DNA from: Ciona savignyi
Lineage: Eukaryota; Chordata; Ascidiacea; Phlebobranchia; Cionidae
Reading direction: 5' to 3'
Assembly: GCA_000149265.1 (NCBI GenBank)
Contig: CH003394.1
Span: forward strand, 101,356-165,355
DNA: 64,000 bases
Positions 1 through 11,500 of the stretch are shown in pieces. The stretch's first letter is position 1; each line of letters begins with the position of its first letter. A program made the translations under genes and the position numbers. The notes under the pieces were generated by a model. That model was not told the DNA's origin. It made no database searches and worked only from the letters and a program-made list of their open reading frames with translations.

Positions 1-37
1 TTGTAAAACAACAAGTTTACAGCCAGAACTGACGTAA

Positions 38-3000
38 ATCGTCCACATTCCTAGATTAATTAGCGCCAGTCAGTCTCGGTTGACAGCTCCACTCCGCAAG
101 AAGAATGGGAAACGAAGGAGTTGGTCGTTTGCCAAGCGAACGTCGTCACATTACTACTTGCCCACATCTGGTATGTGCATCCATTCTTTGCATTTTAAAG
201 TGTTTTGTTTAAATTCTAACACTGTTTACTGCTGATGAAAAATAAAATTTACAAAATATCAAATTGATGAAAATATTAGGTAGAATTGAAGCAGCCTCTG
301 CAGTTTAAAGTTATTTAAATTTCAACACTGTTTACTGCTGCCGTGTGTACTTTCTTTAACTTCAACCTATTTCAATGTTGAGTAATATGATTCAATTCTA
401 CCTGATATTTTCAAGAATCAATTTGATATTTTGTAAATTTTATTTTTCATCTGCACTATCAGAAGTTGTTGGGATAAATGATTAACAAACTAGACTTAAA
501 AATTAGCATCCTACAGTTTTTTTTTTAGAAATAAAACTGTTAATTGTGACAACACAGTCAAAAGGCCAGCCATACCATACCGTCACAAAAAAACATTAGA
601 TATACCATAAAATCATACCGTTATGGCTGAATTCCCGTAACAACTATGTGGAATTGTAAATGAATTTTGGTTAACTATTGCGGATTGGTGGTTAATAATC
701 ACTGATCCATGTTCCTTCAATTATCTAACCTGTTTGCGCAAATGTTTGTGAAAAACAATGTTCCAACCCTTTTCGATATTTTCTTGTACTTCCCGGTCAA
801 TTTCTATCTGCTCAGGTGAGTTCATGGCACAATCGAACATAGAAGCGGGCTCGCTGGCCAACCAACTGACACTCGAACTCGACCAAGAAGACGTCCGGGC
901 TGTAACCCATGCAGGAGGTATCAATCATGTTCTGCACATTTTCATTTTTTTCATTCAATACAATAGTAGGGCCGGATCCTAGGCTAGGTATGTAGGTCTG
1001 ATGACCCTCCGATTTTTACTTCTTTTTTAATTTATTACATTATACTTCGTTGACAAAGCCCCACATTTTACATTAAAGTTAAAGAGTTTGTGAAATACAG
1101 CAAAATGATAGTCGATAAAGCATGTGATGATTACATGTTGGTAAAACAACAAGGTTGGGGTTGTATTTGCTCTGTCAGGAAGAATTTTGGGTGTTTAAAT
1201 CTTTACCTTCCCTATGATCTCCAGCCTTATTTCCAAGCTTGTCCAGATCCATTCTTGTATATCATCTACACAATGACTGCTATAGTGCTTTCCACTCAAA
1301 ATATTGTGCAAGCAGATGCCAATCCCCATTTTTCAAATAAAAACGAAATCCAATGAGTTTGGAAGCTAGATATAAAATGAGATCTATATGGTTAAAAAAT
1401 AAGAATTGGAAATATATAACATTTCTAAAACATCTAAAAAGCAGTGAATAAATTATATAATGGCTGTATTTCCATGAATTTACAGTGATGCATTTGTGTT
1501 GCTGTATTTTGTATAGGTTTGATTCTGGACGAATTTTACCTGTTTGTGTGTGGTTTAATTCATTGGATTTACTTCATTATATTTCCACAGACAGCACTAA
1601 TGTTGAGGAGATAGATTACCTCAACAAGAACACAAAAGAGCTTAGAGATAAAGTAAGTGCAAACAAGACCAAAATCTGTTTCCAACGCAAAACACAAGGG
1701 GTGTTGAGAAAAAAACATAAAGAGACGTTTATCTTAAAATTAAGTTTTATATTGTTAAACGGTCAAAGTAATGTATGATATAATCCATATGTGCAAAAAC
1801 ACAAAGCCATGATAAGTTATTGAAAACGGACATTGCTGTAGTTTATTTCCAGCCTAACATTTCACTGAGTTTAGGTAAACACCATTAAGTGCATTGTTTA
1901 ACGGCATAACCCGACAAGCTGTGGAATGGTTTCAATCCTGCAATCTTTTAGACGACAGTTCGATGTGCTATAATATGCAATAAAAACATTTTCTGCAAAA
2001 ATTTCTAAATTTGCTATGGAGTACCCACTCAGCTAAATAGTGTTTATCTGGTTATCAACAATAACTGTTTCTGATGACTTCATTATCTTACGCTAATTAT
2101 CTTTCCTCAGTTGAGTGTAATAGAGAAGGAGTGGCCTACCCCTACTACTGACGCTAAAAAAGGTGCGTTCCTTATATTCTCAAATTCTTAAATTATACAT
2201 ACAGATTAATTAGGAGCAATCTTTTTTTAAAACTTCAGTGTAGTAAATCTAAATTACACTGGACTCAGCAGCGGATTCACTCGAATAGTTTTTCAAATAA
2301 ACATTCATTTACTGATATTGACTTTAATGTTTTTGTTGCTTTGTTGCAAAGCCTTTCCACCACATTATGACAAGATCTTGAGATATATATACGTTATGCG
2401 TGTATATATATGTTATGCGTGTTTGAAGTAATCTGATCTTTTCGATCGGTTCGAAACTGGTCGCTCGGTTGCGTCCTTGGGCAAGGCACTTAACAGACAT
2501 TGCCTGAATCCAGCAAATTAATGGGTTCTATTAAATTAAAGGAACGTGTGAATCATACACAACACACTGCAATAGCTCCGGTAACCCGACAGTGGACACG
2601 GGATGTTATGACGATTGCCTGTGTGTTTATATCCTTGGTTTTCCAATTCACTGGGATAAACATGAATGTCCTATCTGATCAGCTGTCTTAAATAAAAAGG
2701 CATATGCGAGCTGGTAGCAGGAAAAATTCAGTAACTGGTATGACTTGAAACCACGACTTCTGGCTATATCCACCCAACCCTCTGGGCTCTTAATTGATTT
2801 CCCATAACAACCATGATGACCATTTTGTTGTTGTATAAGAAAGTATCTCCAAAGTCATTCATGAACAATTGCCAAAAATTCAATACCACATCAACTTTCC
2901 ACTCTTTTTCAAATTTATGAACTTTCCACATATCTCCAAAGCCAGTTTCCCGAAAGTACTGGTCGTGGTTTACCACACATTATTTTTCAGGGCTCTAAAT

Positions 3001-6000
3001 CGTCTGGTTTTAATTATATTTGTTTGCACATTATTGTTTTTTCCCTTGGGTTTGGCAGCCGGGTCCGCTATATTTATTTAAATATATTCCTGTTTTAATG
3101 ATGTGTTTTTTTAACGATTGTCCATTTTGCCGTGTTTTCCTGTTCCTGTCCCCTGATTTGTTTTCCATTTTATTAATACTAGAATAAAAAGTGATTAAAC
3201 TAAACTAAACTTTCAATATACGAACTTAACCTCCAACGTTATTTACATTCCAGTATCCCAGAGACCGGCATCATCCATGGCTCGTTTGAATGAAGGTAAA
3301 CCTTATTACGACCATCTTCCCAATGTTTCATTTACATTTTTGTTTTACCATTTTCTTTTTCATTTTGCCGCATAAGATTCATCCGATTCTGAAGCAGCCG
3401 GCCACAAAAGGTTTGGATTGCATGTAGGACTGCGGGGAATGGTAGAAATGGCTATAACGTGCTTTGTAACTATCTGTATTTAACTTAAGTAGCCTGAATT
3501 GATTTAGACACATTTAAAATGGAATTTATGCGTATGTGACAGAGATAGAGGCATTTGAAAGGTGTGTGTTGCATGTGTAGAGGAGCCTTGAAAACAGTCT
3601 AAATGAGGACATGCCTGTATATAAGCTATATTTTAATTGTTCATGCCTAAATAGCCACATTAGAAGCAGTAAATTTATAACGAGCAAGTTATACATCATA
3701 AGAAATAGACCAAGCATACAATATATGCAATTAATTTTTCAAGATTGGGCTTTAAAAGACCCTCTTTTGCATATTCAGTAGAATTAATAAAAAATAGAAA
3801 AGCTTTATGAAGGAAAAGTTGATCGTAAATGTTTGTGCACCAAACATTTTTAAACATTGTAAAAGTCCACGATCAGATATCAATGCCACGATCAGACACT
3901 CTTCATTAGCCAGAAGTTTTTCACTTATTTTCTCTGAACTCTCTTGATGTTATGTCAGTTTAACAAACACCAACCGATCTTCTATCCACTGTCGAACCCT
4001 GCTGATGAAATCCTGCTAACACCATCAAGATTTCCATTAAAAAAGCTCTTAACTGCATGACGCATGAACGCATTCTTTTGCATTTAGTAAGTACTTTAGT
4101 TTGCATGCTAAGTTTAATATCATTGCATTATACTTTTGCATGTTAACTGTGTAAGTACGCATCCACTGCTTGTTATAAAAAATTAAAATCCCAAAATAGT
4201 TTTGGATCTGACCTTAAACAGGCATATTTTGTGGTTGTAAGGACTTTGTGGTAATGACTTTTGGGGTTGTAAGAACTTTGTGGTAATGACTTTTGGGGTT
4301 GTAAGGACTTTGTGGTAACGACTTTTGAGTTGTAAGGACTTTGTGGTAACGATTTTTGGGGTTGAAAGGACTTTGTGGTAACGACTTTTGAGTTGTAAGG
4401 ACTTTGTGGTAACGATTTTTGGGGTTGTAAGGACTTTGTGGTAACGATTTTTGGGTTGTAAGGACTTTGTGGTAACGATTTTTGGGGTTGAAAGGACTTT
4501 GTGGTAACGATTTTTGGGGTTGTAAGGACTTTGTGGTAACGATTTTTGGGGTTGAAAGGACTTTGTGGTAACGACTTTTGAGTTGTAAGGACTTTGTGGT
4601 AACGATTTTTGGGGTTGAAAGGACTTTGTGGTAACGATTTTTGAGTTGTAAGGACTTTGTGGTAAAGATTTTTGGGGTTGTAAGGACTTTGTGGTAACGA
4701 CTTTTGGGTTGTAAGGACTTTGTGGTAACGATTTTTGGGGTTGTAAGGACTTTGTGGCAATGATTTTTGGAGTTGTAAGGACTTTGTGGTAACGATTTTT
4801 GGGGTTGAAAGGACTTTGTGGTAAAGATTTTTGGGGTTGTAAGGACTTTGTGGTAACGATTTTTGGGGTTGAAAGGACTTTGTGGTAAAGATTTTTGGGG
4901 TTGTAAGGACTTTGTGGTAAAGATTTTTGGGGTTGTAAGGACTTTGTGGTAAAGATTTTTGGGGTTGTAAGGACTTTGTGGTAACGACTTTTGGGGTTTT
5001 AACGATTTCTGCATATAGGATTAACTTCATGAAGTGCTTGCCACAGGTCAAAGTGCCCTTTCTTCCCGCCGATTAAGGCCCGTCGCCATCCTGCGCCTGT
5101 CTTCGTGTGAGATCATCCCCAATGCCATCCAGATGTCCCCTGTGCTGGAGGAGGCGGAGTCCATTGCTTCCTTCCGGAGTTTACCCATGTTCGACACCTC
5201 GGATTACACCCCTCAACCCGAGCAGCAACGCCGACACACCGTGTCCACTATGGACCTGAACCCGAAACTATCATCATCTGAGCATCACCTTTCCCGCAGC
5301 GCACCCTCCGGATTGGAGAGTCCGGACCAGTTGGTCAAGCCAGCAGTTAGCTTTATATCTCAGCGGACCGCGTCAAAAGTCGACGTGACATCTACCTCGC
5401 CTGTAGACAAACCGGTCACCAAATGGGTCTCCACTTCCATTCTCAGCCACCAACCCAAAGTCACAGCTTCAGATGCCGAGAACCTTTACAGCTCAAGTCG
5501 AAAATTCGATAAACCCAAGGCCAGCAAGGGTGGGGTGTTTCGACGCTTACAGAAAATGTCCCCCAAGTTCCAGCATCACGACCGATCGCGCACGGTGAGC
5601 GAAACCTCGCAAGTGGAAGACTCTGATGGAGAGAATTTAAGCGGAAGCACCAAATCACTTTACTCCAAACGACGTTTTAAACTCCTGCGCTCATTCCGCC
5701 GATCAAAGAGCCCCAAAAAGCGCCCTGAACCGGAACCCACCGACTCGACCCCTATACCCCCGGTGCAAATCCGAAAACAACACTTCGAGCAGATGGTGGA
5801 GAACAATCGGCGTTCGAGCAGCGAAAGCAGAAGCAGGAAGGGTTCGAACAGCCCAACCACTGTCAGACGGGGCATCGTGAGTCGTCTGAGCAAACGGTTC
5901 AGCTCGCGCACCACATTCGAAGAGCAGAAGAAGCAGGAAAAGGGGGAAAAGAGCAAGAAAATCGCGTTCTCCAAAACTAAGAACCTTTTTGAACCGAAGC

Positions 6001-6098
6001 AGACACACAGCCGCTCTGCGTCTTTCAACAAAATTGAAACCAACAACAACAACAACAGTAGTAGCAACAAGCACTCAAGAGCGCATAGAATCGTGTAA
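38..6098 (+). CDS. Serine-rich basic protein, 3' part of gene, family not recognised
   Basis: Proposed exons are about 70-170, 816-917, 1591-1652, 2111-2162, 3254-3295 and 5047-6098, ending in TAA at 6096-6098. Each is bounded by a plausible AG and GT, and phases match throughout, giving about 470 residues. The first exon is open back to a stop at 35-37 and no start is visible, so the gene begins upstream. The first exon is basic (RKKNGKRRSWSF). The small exons encode a charged, probably helical stretch (NKNTKELRDK, then SVIEKEW). The last exon gives about 350 residues rich in Ser, Arg and Lys, with many basophilic-kinase or 14-3-3-like sites (RRHTVS, RSRTVS, RRSKSPKK, RSASF), and ends in an Asn/Ser run. 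It looks like a disordered phosphorylated tail of a cytoskeletal or signalling protein. I do not recognise the family. An AATAAA at 7262 could end the transcript. Confidence is high that 5047-6098 is coding and moderate for the small exons. Confidence 0.68.
231..453. repeat. Fold-back inverted repeat (MITE-like) in an intron
   Basis: Left arm 231-290 and right arm 391-453 are near-perfect reverse complements (core AAATTTACAAAATATCAAAT), differing by a few mismatches and a 3-base gap, around a loop of about 100 bp. The loop repeats a sequence also present just before the left arm (CACTGTTTACTGCTG). It fits a small non-autonomous DNA transposon or a processed-hairpin locus. No clear target-site duplication was settled. 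Confidence 0.7.
2376..2420. repeat. AT-rich microsatellite-like duplication
   Basis: Two copies of a unit containing TATATATATG/CGTTATGCGTG lie side by side, just before a SINE fragment. Confidence 0.5.
2440..2680 (+). mobile_element. tRNA-derived SINE, family 1, 5'-truncated
   Basis: It starts at a B-box-like CGGTTCGAAACTGG and continues with the family body (GGGCAAGGCACTTAAC, then AATAGCTCCGGTAACCCGAC) and the family 3' end (GGGATAAACATGAAT). The A-box half is missing. It lies in an intron of the first gene. Confidence 0.75.
3296..4225 (+). other. Intron sequence, no further gene found
   Basis: This stretch lies between the 3254-3295 exon and the minisatellite. A possible cassette exon at 3377-3410 has an acceptor-like AG and a coding-looking reading, but it is 34 nt long and would shift the frame. 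The rest is AT-rich with nothing else supportable. Confidence 0.4.
4226..5000. repeat. Minisatellite, 31-32 bp unit, about 24 copies
   Basis: About 24 head-to-tail copies of a unit built on GTTGTAAGGACTTTGTGGT followed by AACGATTTTTGGG, with 31- and 32-bp variants (GGGG versus GAG; GTAA versus GAAA). It ends about 46 bp before the acceptor of the last exon of the first gene. The unit has no stop in the reverse frames, which creates two long spurious minus-strand reading frames. Confidence 0.95.
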
Positions 6099-7721
6099 TA
6101 CCTTCCCGATATTTAAATATTTGCCATGTTTCGAATTGTGTTCAAGTATTCCACTGTCGCTGATTTGCCATAAACCCCATTCAACATTTCTATGTAGATA
6201 AGACTATTAACATTGTGCAGCCGGTCCAGCAAGCTACTGTCTTATCCTCAAATACACCCAATTAAGTCATTTAACTATAATGGACGTTGCTTTAATCCAG
6301 TGGGTTAAAAGCAAACCAGCCTTGGGATGTTGTATGTATACGGTATGATGTCATTTATTTTCCATCCTTCAAAGATAACACATCTATCCTGACCCAACCT
6401 AGTAGTAGCTTGCTGAAGCCACTGTATGATGTAGATTGCCTTGTTTGCCATAAATCATTCCAAGTTCTGTTTCACCATAGTCCAAGTTAAAGACTCGATG
6501 AAAATTCATATACCCCTTCAAAAATGAACATTTTACAGCGTAGTTTAACCCCTTCTTCCAGTGATGTACATTTCGTTTATCTTGTTACTTCACATATGCC
6601 CATACACCTGATTTTTTTCTTTATTTAACTCTTTTGTGCAGATTAAACTTGTATAGCTCTTTCTTGCCTTGATTTCTTTACCTTTTGAAGCATTTTCCGC
6701 TGCTGCCTTTTCCTTCGAAATCGTTGTAACTTCTAATTAATTTAACTCCGTGTTGCATTACTTTGCTAGCTACTTCGTTTTTGTGTGAGATGAATCTCTA
6801 TTGTATCATGCAGTAAAGTACGAGATTGACTATATCACTAAAATGGAATTGATTTTGGTAACAAAACAAAGATAGACAAAATGAAGGAATAAGTTCCTTG
6901 TTTTGCATTATTATCTTGTAGGGAACCGCTTGCCTATTGTGATAGATTGTTCCTTGTGGGCCCCAGGTAAGCCGGTTACAACACCTGATGCGATCTGCAA
7001 ATTCCTACACGATATCTTGACTCTCAGAGGTGCGCTAATTAATAAGGTTATCTGCGTAAACGTCTCCTCGACTTCACTACTGTCTTCTGTGGTTCATCGA
7101 TCAAAGCTTCAGTAGTTTTATAACATCAATTGTATTAAGCAATCGAGGCGATTTACTTAGTACTGTCAGTTACGAGTTAAATCGTTAGATGTTTCAACGA
7201 TACAGATTCCAGATAAATGCGTTGGCACTCTGTTAGGTCCTTCCGTCTGGAGCCAAAGTGAAATAAACTTATTATAGACAAGTTTATTCGACAGCTGCGG
7301 TAATAATAGTTTAGTTATGACGCAATGTCAGTGCAAATGTCGGCTGCGGCGATCATAAATCTTATGTAAACATATAAGGTCGCTACAATCTGTAATACAA
7401 ACACTGTAGTCCTTAAGGTAGTTCTTTTGAGTGTTCCTAAGTGGCCCAAAACAATGTGACTTGAAGCTGGATTCGCGACCCAACTGTTAACTGCTTTGCA
7501 GACTCTCATTTCTATTATCAGTTTTAGCTTGACCTATTAAAGAAAATGATACACATACCATATACAAAAGCAAACCAACAGATCCGTTGTTGATAAAATT
7601 ACCTAGAAATTAAATTTTAAAAATGCTACCATATTGAAAAATGCTACATAGTAAATACTAACAACAGTCCGGATATATCTATGTGGTTGAAAAGATACAG
7701 GTTGAATTATAACAGTGGCAA
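6099..7721. other. Spacer and probable 3' UTR of the first gene
   Basis: AT-rich sequence after the stop at 6098. Candidate poly(A) signal AATAAA at 7262-7267 on the plus strand; TTTATT at 7280-7285 could serve a minus-strand transcript. A 12-base inverted repeat (CAGCAAGCTACT near 6227; reverse complement near 6405) could form a hairpin. No further gene seen. Confidence 0.45.
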
Positions 7722-7935
7722 TTTTCAGATTACCTCCTGCCCATAGTCAGGTTATAGAAGCTATTTGTGTGTTTAATACGATGAGTCCACCACAAGGTTC
7801 AGGCAGTGTCTGCAAAGTGCCAGCAAAGACCCGCACTTTTCAAGGAAACGACATACTGGCCATCAGTTGGTTTTGATCCCACTACCTTTCTGCTAATGGT
7901 CCGGCACGCAACCAATGAGCTAACCACCCAGAGGG
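7722..7935 (-). mobile_element. tRNA-derived SINE, family 1, diverged
   Basis: The reverse complement matches the family order: A-box-like region, B-box region (GGGATCAAAACCAACTG), and tail with CTGACTATGGGCA. It lies between the convergent 3' ends of the first gene and the palladin-like gene. Confidence 0.55.
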
Positions 7936-8364
7936 CATTTGCAAACCTTCGACCACGAAATCTAAAATCTCTGCTTGCTTCTGTCAATCAAAGTTTACTA
8001 ACGATTCAACATCCCGCCTCATGCAACAGTGTGAGCACAACACTTGACAATATACACGGCAATATTATTGCAGGACAATCATGCACAATACAATAATCAA
8101 ACGATATTTGAACTATACATATCAACCTTAAGCAGCTTTAATATCAAGTAAATCAATCATGTGCACAGGCTTACACCGGATTTTTATATATATATAATTT
8201 GTAAATAACACTGTCTTTCTTGGTAATGTACATTTCTCTATCTCACCGGTGAGGAGATTTTAAATTTCTGGCAACATGTACAGTGCCTTGTTTTGTTTGT
8301 TTTCCACTATGAACATACAGGCCAACAAAACCAACGCGTGCAGGTAGGCCACGCCTGAAGTCGT

Positions 8365-8519
8365 TTAAAGTTCTTCGGATTCCGGCAAAATATGATGGTG
8401 AAGTTGGGCGTCGGGAGTCAAAGCCTCTCTCATGTCGACCCCGGCAACTTTGGCGAGGTTGGCATAGCGATGTGGGGTGCGTATTCGACGTTTGGTCGTC
8501 GGGGCATTACTCAGTTGCG
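8365..8519 (-). other. Last coding exon of palladin-like gene: conserved C-terminal tail
   Basis: The reverse complement reads 50 residues plus TAA, beginning after a good acceptor (TTTTTAATTCAACAG). It contains HRYANLAKVAGVDMREAL and ends PESEEL, like the SRYAALSDQGLDIKAAF and ESEDL tail of vertebrate palladin. The donor at 8986 (GTAAGA) lies just before a stop reached by read-through at 8970-8972, and phase (1 base + 2 bases) is kept. Confidence 0.88.
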
Positions 8520-11500
8520 CTGTTGAATTAAAAACGACGCCGTTTATAAGTTTTATTGGAAACTATTAGAATTACAAAAAATAAAATAGTTTGTCACACG
8601 GTTTAAGCTTCATATTCATTGTGAAGATATTCTAACTCACCAGCTTATCCCATTTTCATATATAGATAAAAAGTATCCAATGCTATTTACTAAACAAAAG
8701 CCTACAAATCTTAAAGTTTAATAACTTACTCACATGCTCTCTAAAAAACAATCGATACTCAACACACCAATTTGGAGTAACATGCCCACATTCCTGATCC
8801 CTGTTACGGTGGACCCACCTCAACTATTGTAATTTTTTATGGCTTACATTCCTAATCCCGGTGCTACTCTGGACCTAACCCTTCTATTATAATGTATCAT
8901 GATATCCGTTCCTGATCATTGTGTTACTGTGGAGTTAACCTCTACTATTGTATTTTCATACATCAACAGTTAAGCCAAGTTCTTACAATAAACGTCGAGT
9001 TTGCAGTTGCAGCTTGAGATGCCGGCCTTGTTGGTGGCACTGCACGAGTACCAGGCTGCATCTTGCAGCGACGCATTTGAGATCTGGAGACATACGTAAC
9101 CCGAGTCGTCTTGGTAGAGTCTGAGAATAAATATTTGGGTCAGATTGAAGGCTAAGCGTTTTTTCCCTACATCTGAGACTCAATAGAGATAGTGATTGTA
9201 AGGCATGTTAGCTTATTAATGGTTGTGTAGAAAAATCAGCCAAAAGGTTGTGGGATTAAAACCAGTCGCTAGTTAGTCAGATGTGTCTTTGGCAAGACAT
9301 CTTTTAGATGTTTTTTTATTCTAAGAGGGGTTGGATACAATCCTAAACAATGTCTCTATAGTACACAGTACAAATACAACACATTGCAGTATCCGAGAGT
9401 GGGCATGTGGTATTCTGATAAATAACTGTAATATGTGATTAATAACCAGAAATCTTAAGGTAATAATGCCTTTCTGTCTTTATATAAACGAGAATGACAA
9501 TGGTGCAAACATTAACTTTTGACACACCCTCTTGAGCAAAATAAAAATATGCTGAATACTTAAACATAATGCTTTAAATTAAGTCTCCACATAACGTTCC
9601 TGTGAACATTAATATTGTTCAAACATGATGCATTTTTACTTCCCTGGTGAAACAACAGTTTACTCAGCTATGCTATTGTCAGATTTAAAACTTGGTTTCT
9701 AGTTCTCCATTACAAAAAAGAAGATATTGTGTTTGGCTTTGCCTTTTAGTTAAAACAGTTATAGGATTGAAACTGGTAGCTAGTTGTTGTGTCTTTAAGC
9801 GAGGCATTTAGCTACTGGGTAAACAGATGTACTGGCAATAGCTTGAGTAGCCTGACATGAATGAGGAATCTGATATTTGCCTGTGTGATAACAATGCTAC
9901 TTGTGTTATGCCATTTACAGAAAAAAGGAATATCCTATCCCTAGATGGGGAGCTTACTGTGTCCTGTGGTCGTGTAGAATCTGGTCCGACCCTTTCTTCC
10001 ATGTGATGATGGGTCTCGGTGTGGCAACCACCCTCGCTTCCAATCGAACTGGATCCCCCTCAGCCACACACTGAGCAGACAACCTTTGAACAAACGCCGG
10101 GGGCGTCGTGAATTCTCGGGCTGTGAAAGAATTGATTATTACTTCATGACTATTAGTAGTAGAAATACGAAAATAATTATTTTCAGCTCATTCTAGAACA
10201 TCCCTTTTATTTTTTTAGGTATCCTTTCAATTTATTTTTAGAAAAGAAAATAATAGAAATATTTTTAGCAAACAAAACTATAAACAAAGTGACTTTTTAA
10301 CGGCAAATATAATTCGACTACTATATTATTCTTGGCATCTTTTCATTGTTTTATTCAAATACAATGATAAGACGATGAAGATGCCAGAATAGAAAAAGTG
10401 GTGAAATGTATTTGTCATAAGAAAAAGCCAAGTGACTTGTTTTGTTGTTCTTTAAGTTATAATTTATACGCAAAGTCCTAGGTTGCCATACAATGAGTCG
10501 GTTTTAACATTTTTCTTTGATTCAAATACAAAAAAACAAATTTAGTAGGAAAAGCCCAAAATTTAGTAGGAAAAGATTTAAGTAGATTAAAGACATATGA
10601 AATGATGGCAAAACAACAGTCAAACATTTCAACTTGTAAAACAGTTGAATTCCAGGTGCTGTGTATGTTGAAATTTGATCTTATATTTTTTAGAAACTAA
10701 AACTAGTCCTTTATACAAAATACAAAAAAGTGGATTTTCCCAGGAGAAAATGCAGGTGCACTATAACATGGTCATTCTTTAGATTATAATGCTTAGTCGA
10801 ATTGGGAGCTATTGCAATATATTGAGTGTGATAAGACCACTGGGTTTAAGCAATGTCTGTAATTGTTCAGCTAAAGGCCACAACTAAACAGCTGTCAGCG
10901 AGTTTGAATCGCACAACCTTTCAACTGATGATTCTATGTGCTATCATATCAGTTAACCCGTCAGACTCAAGTGAACTCCTCACCTGCAACATGGAGCTGT
11001 ATGTTGACTGTGGAACTCCCGGCCTTGTTGGTCGCAACAATGGTGTACTGGCCTTCGTCCATGGGAGACGCTCGTTCAAGTAGCAAGCTGTGCACGTTGT
11101 TCTCCCTCACCAATATCTTGTGCAAGCTGTCCTGGCGCACTGGACGCCCGTTGATGAACCACTCGATCCCAGGTAGTGGGAGACCTGTTACCTAGGAAGA
11201 TCGGTGTTTCAATTAAAGCTACATGTGAATCATACACAACACACTGCAATAGCTCCGGTAACCGGATAGTGGGCACAAGGTGATCTAACGATTCCCCTTG
11301 GTTTTCCCACTCACGGGGATAAACATAAATATCCTATCCTATAAGATTGCTGTGATTGTTAAAACCTGCCTTTAAATTAATGTTGGCAGTACTCTTTAGG
11401 CTGCACAGCTACTTTAAACCAAATTTGGAAGCAAAAAAACGGAGATTTAGAACTAACCCCCTTATCAATACTTTGGTCATAACATTTTTTATAATCTATT

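Noticed and set aside
721..924. Minus-strand frame over 721-924
   Set aside because: It overlaps the 816-917 exon of the first gene on the other strand, which fits splice phases on both sides.
4173..5051. Two long overlapping minus-strand reading frames (about 292 and 266 codons) of Pro/Lys/Ser/Tyr repeats
   Set aside because: They are the reverse translation of the 31-32-bp minisatellite in two frames. Frames rotate with unit length, and no start context or non-repeat sequence supports a protein.
5660..6074. Leucine- and phenylalanine-rich minus-strand frames opposite the first gene's last exon
   Set aside because: They are complements of Lys/Arg/Asn/Ser codons in the plus-strand exon; no homology or signals.
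8300..8534. Plus-strand open frame across 8300-8534
   Set aside because: It is the shadow of the minus-strand last exon of the palladin-like gene, which has homology and splice support.
8970..8986. In-frame stop at 8970-8972 as the end of the palladin-like protein
   Set aside because: A good GTAAGA donor at 8986 comes first, and the exon 8519-8365 joins in phase and encodes a recognisable palladin C-terminal tail. Read-through would be intron retention.
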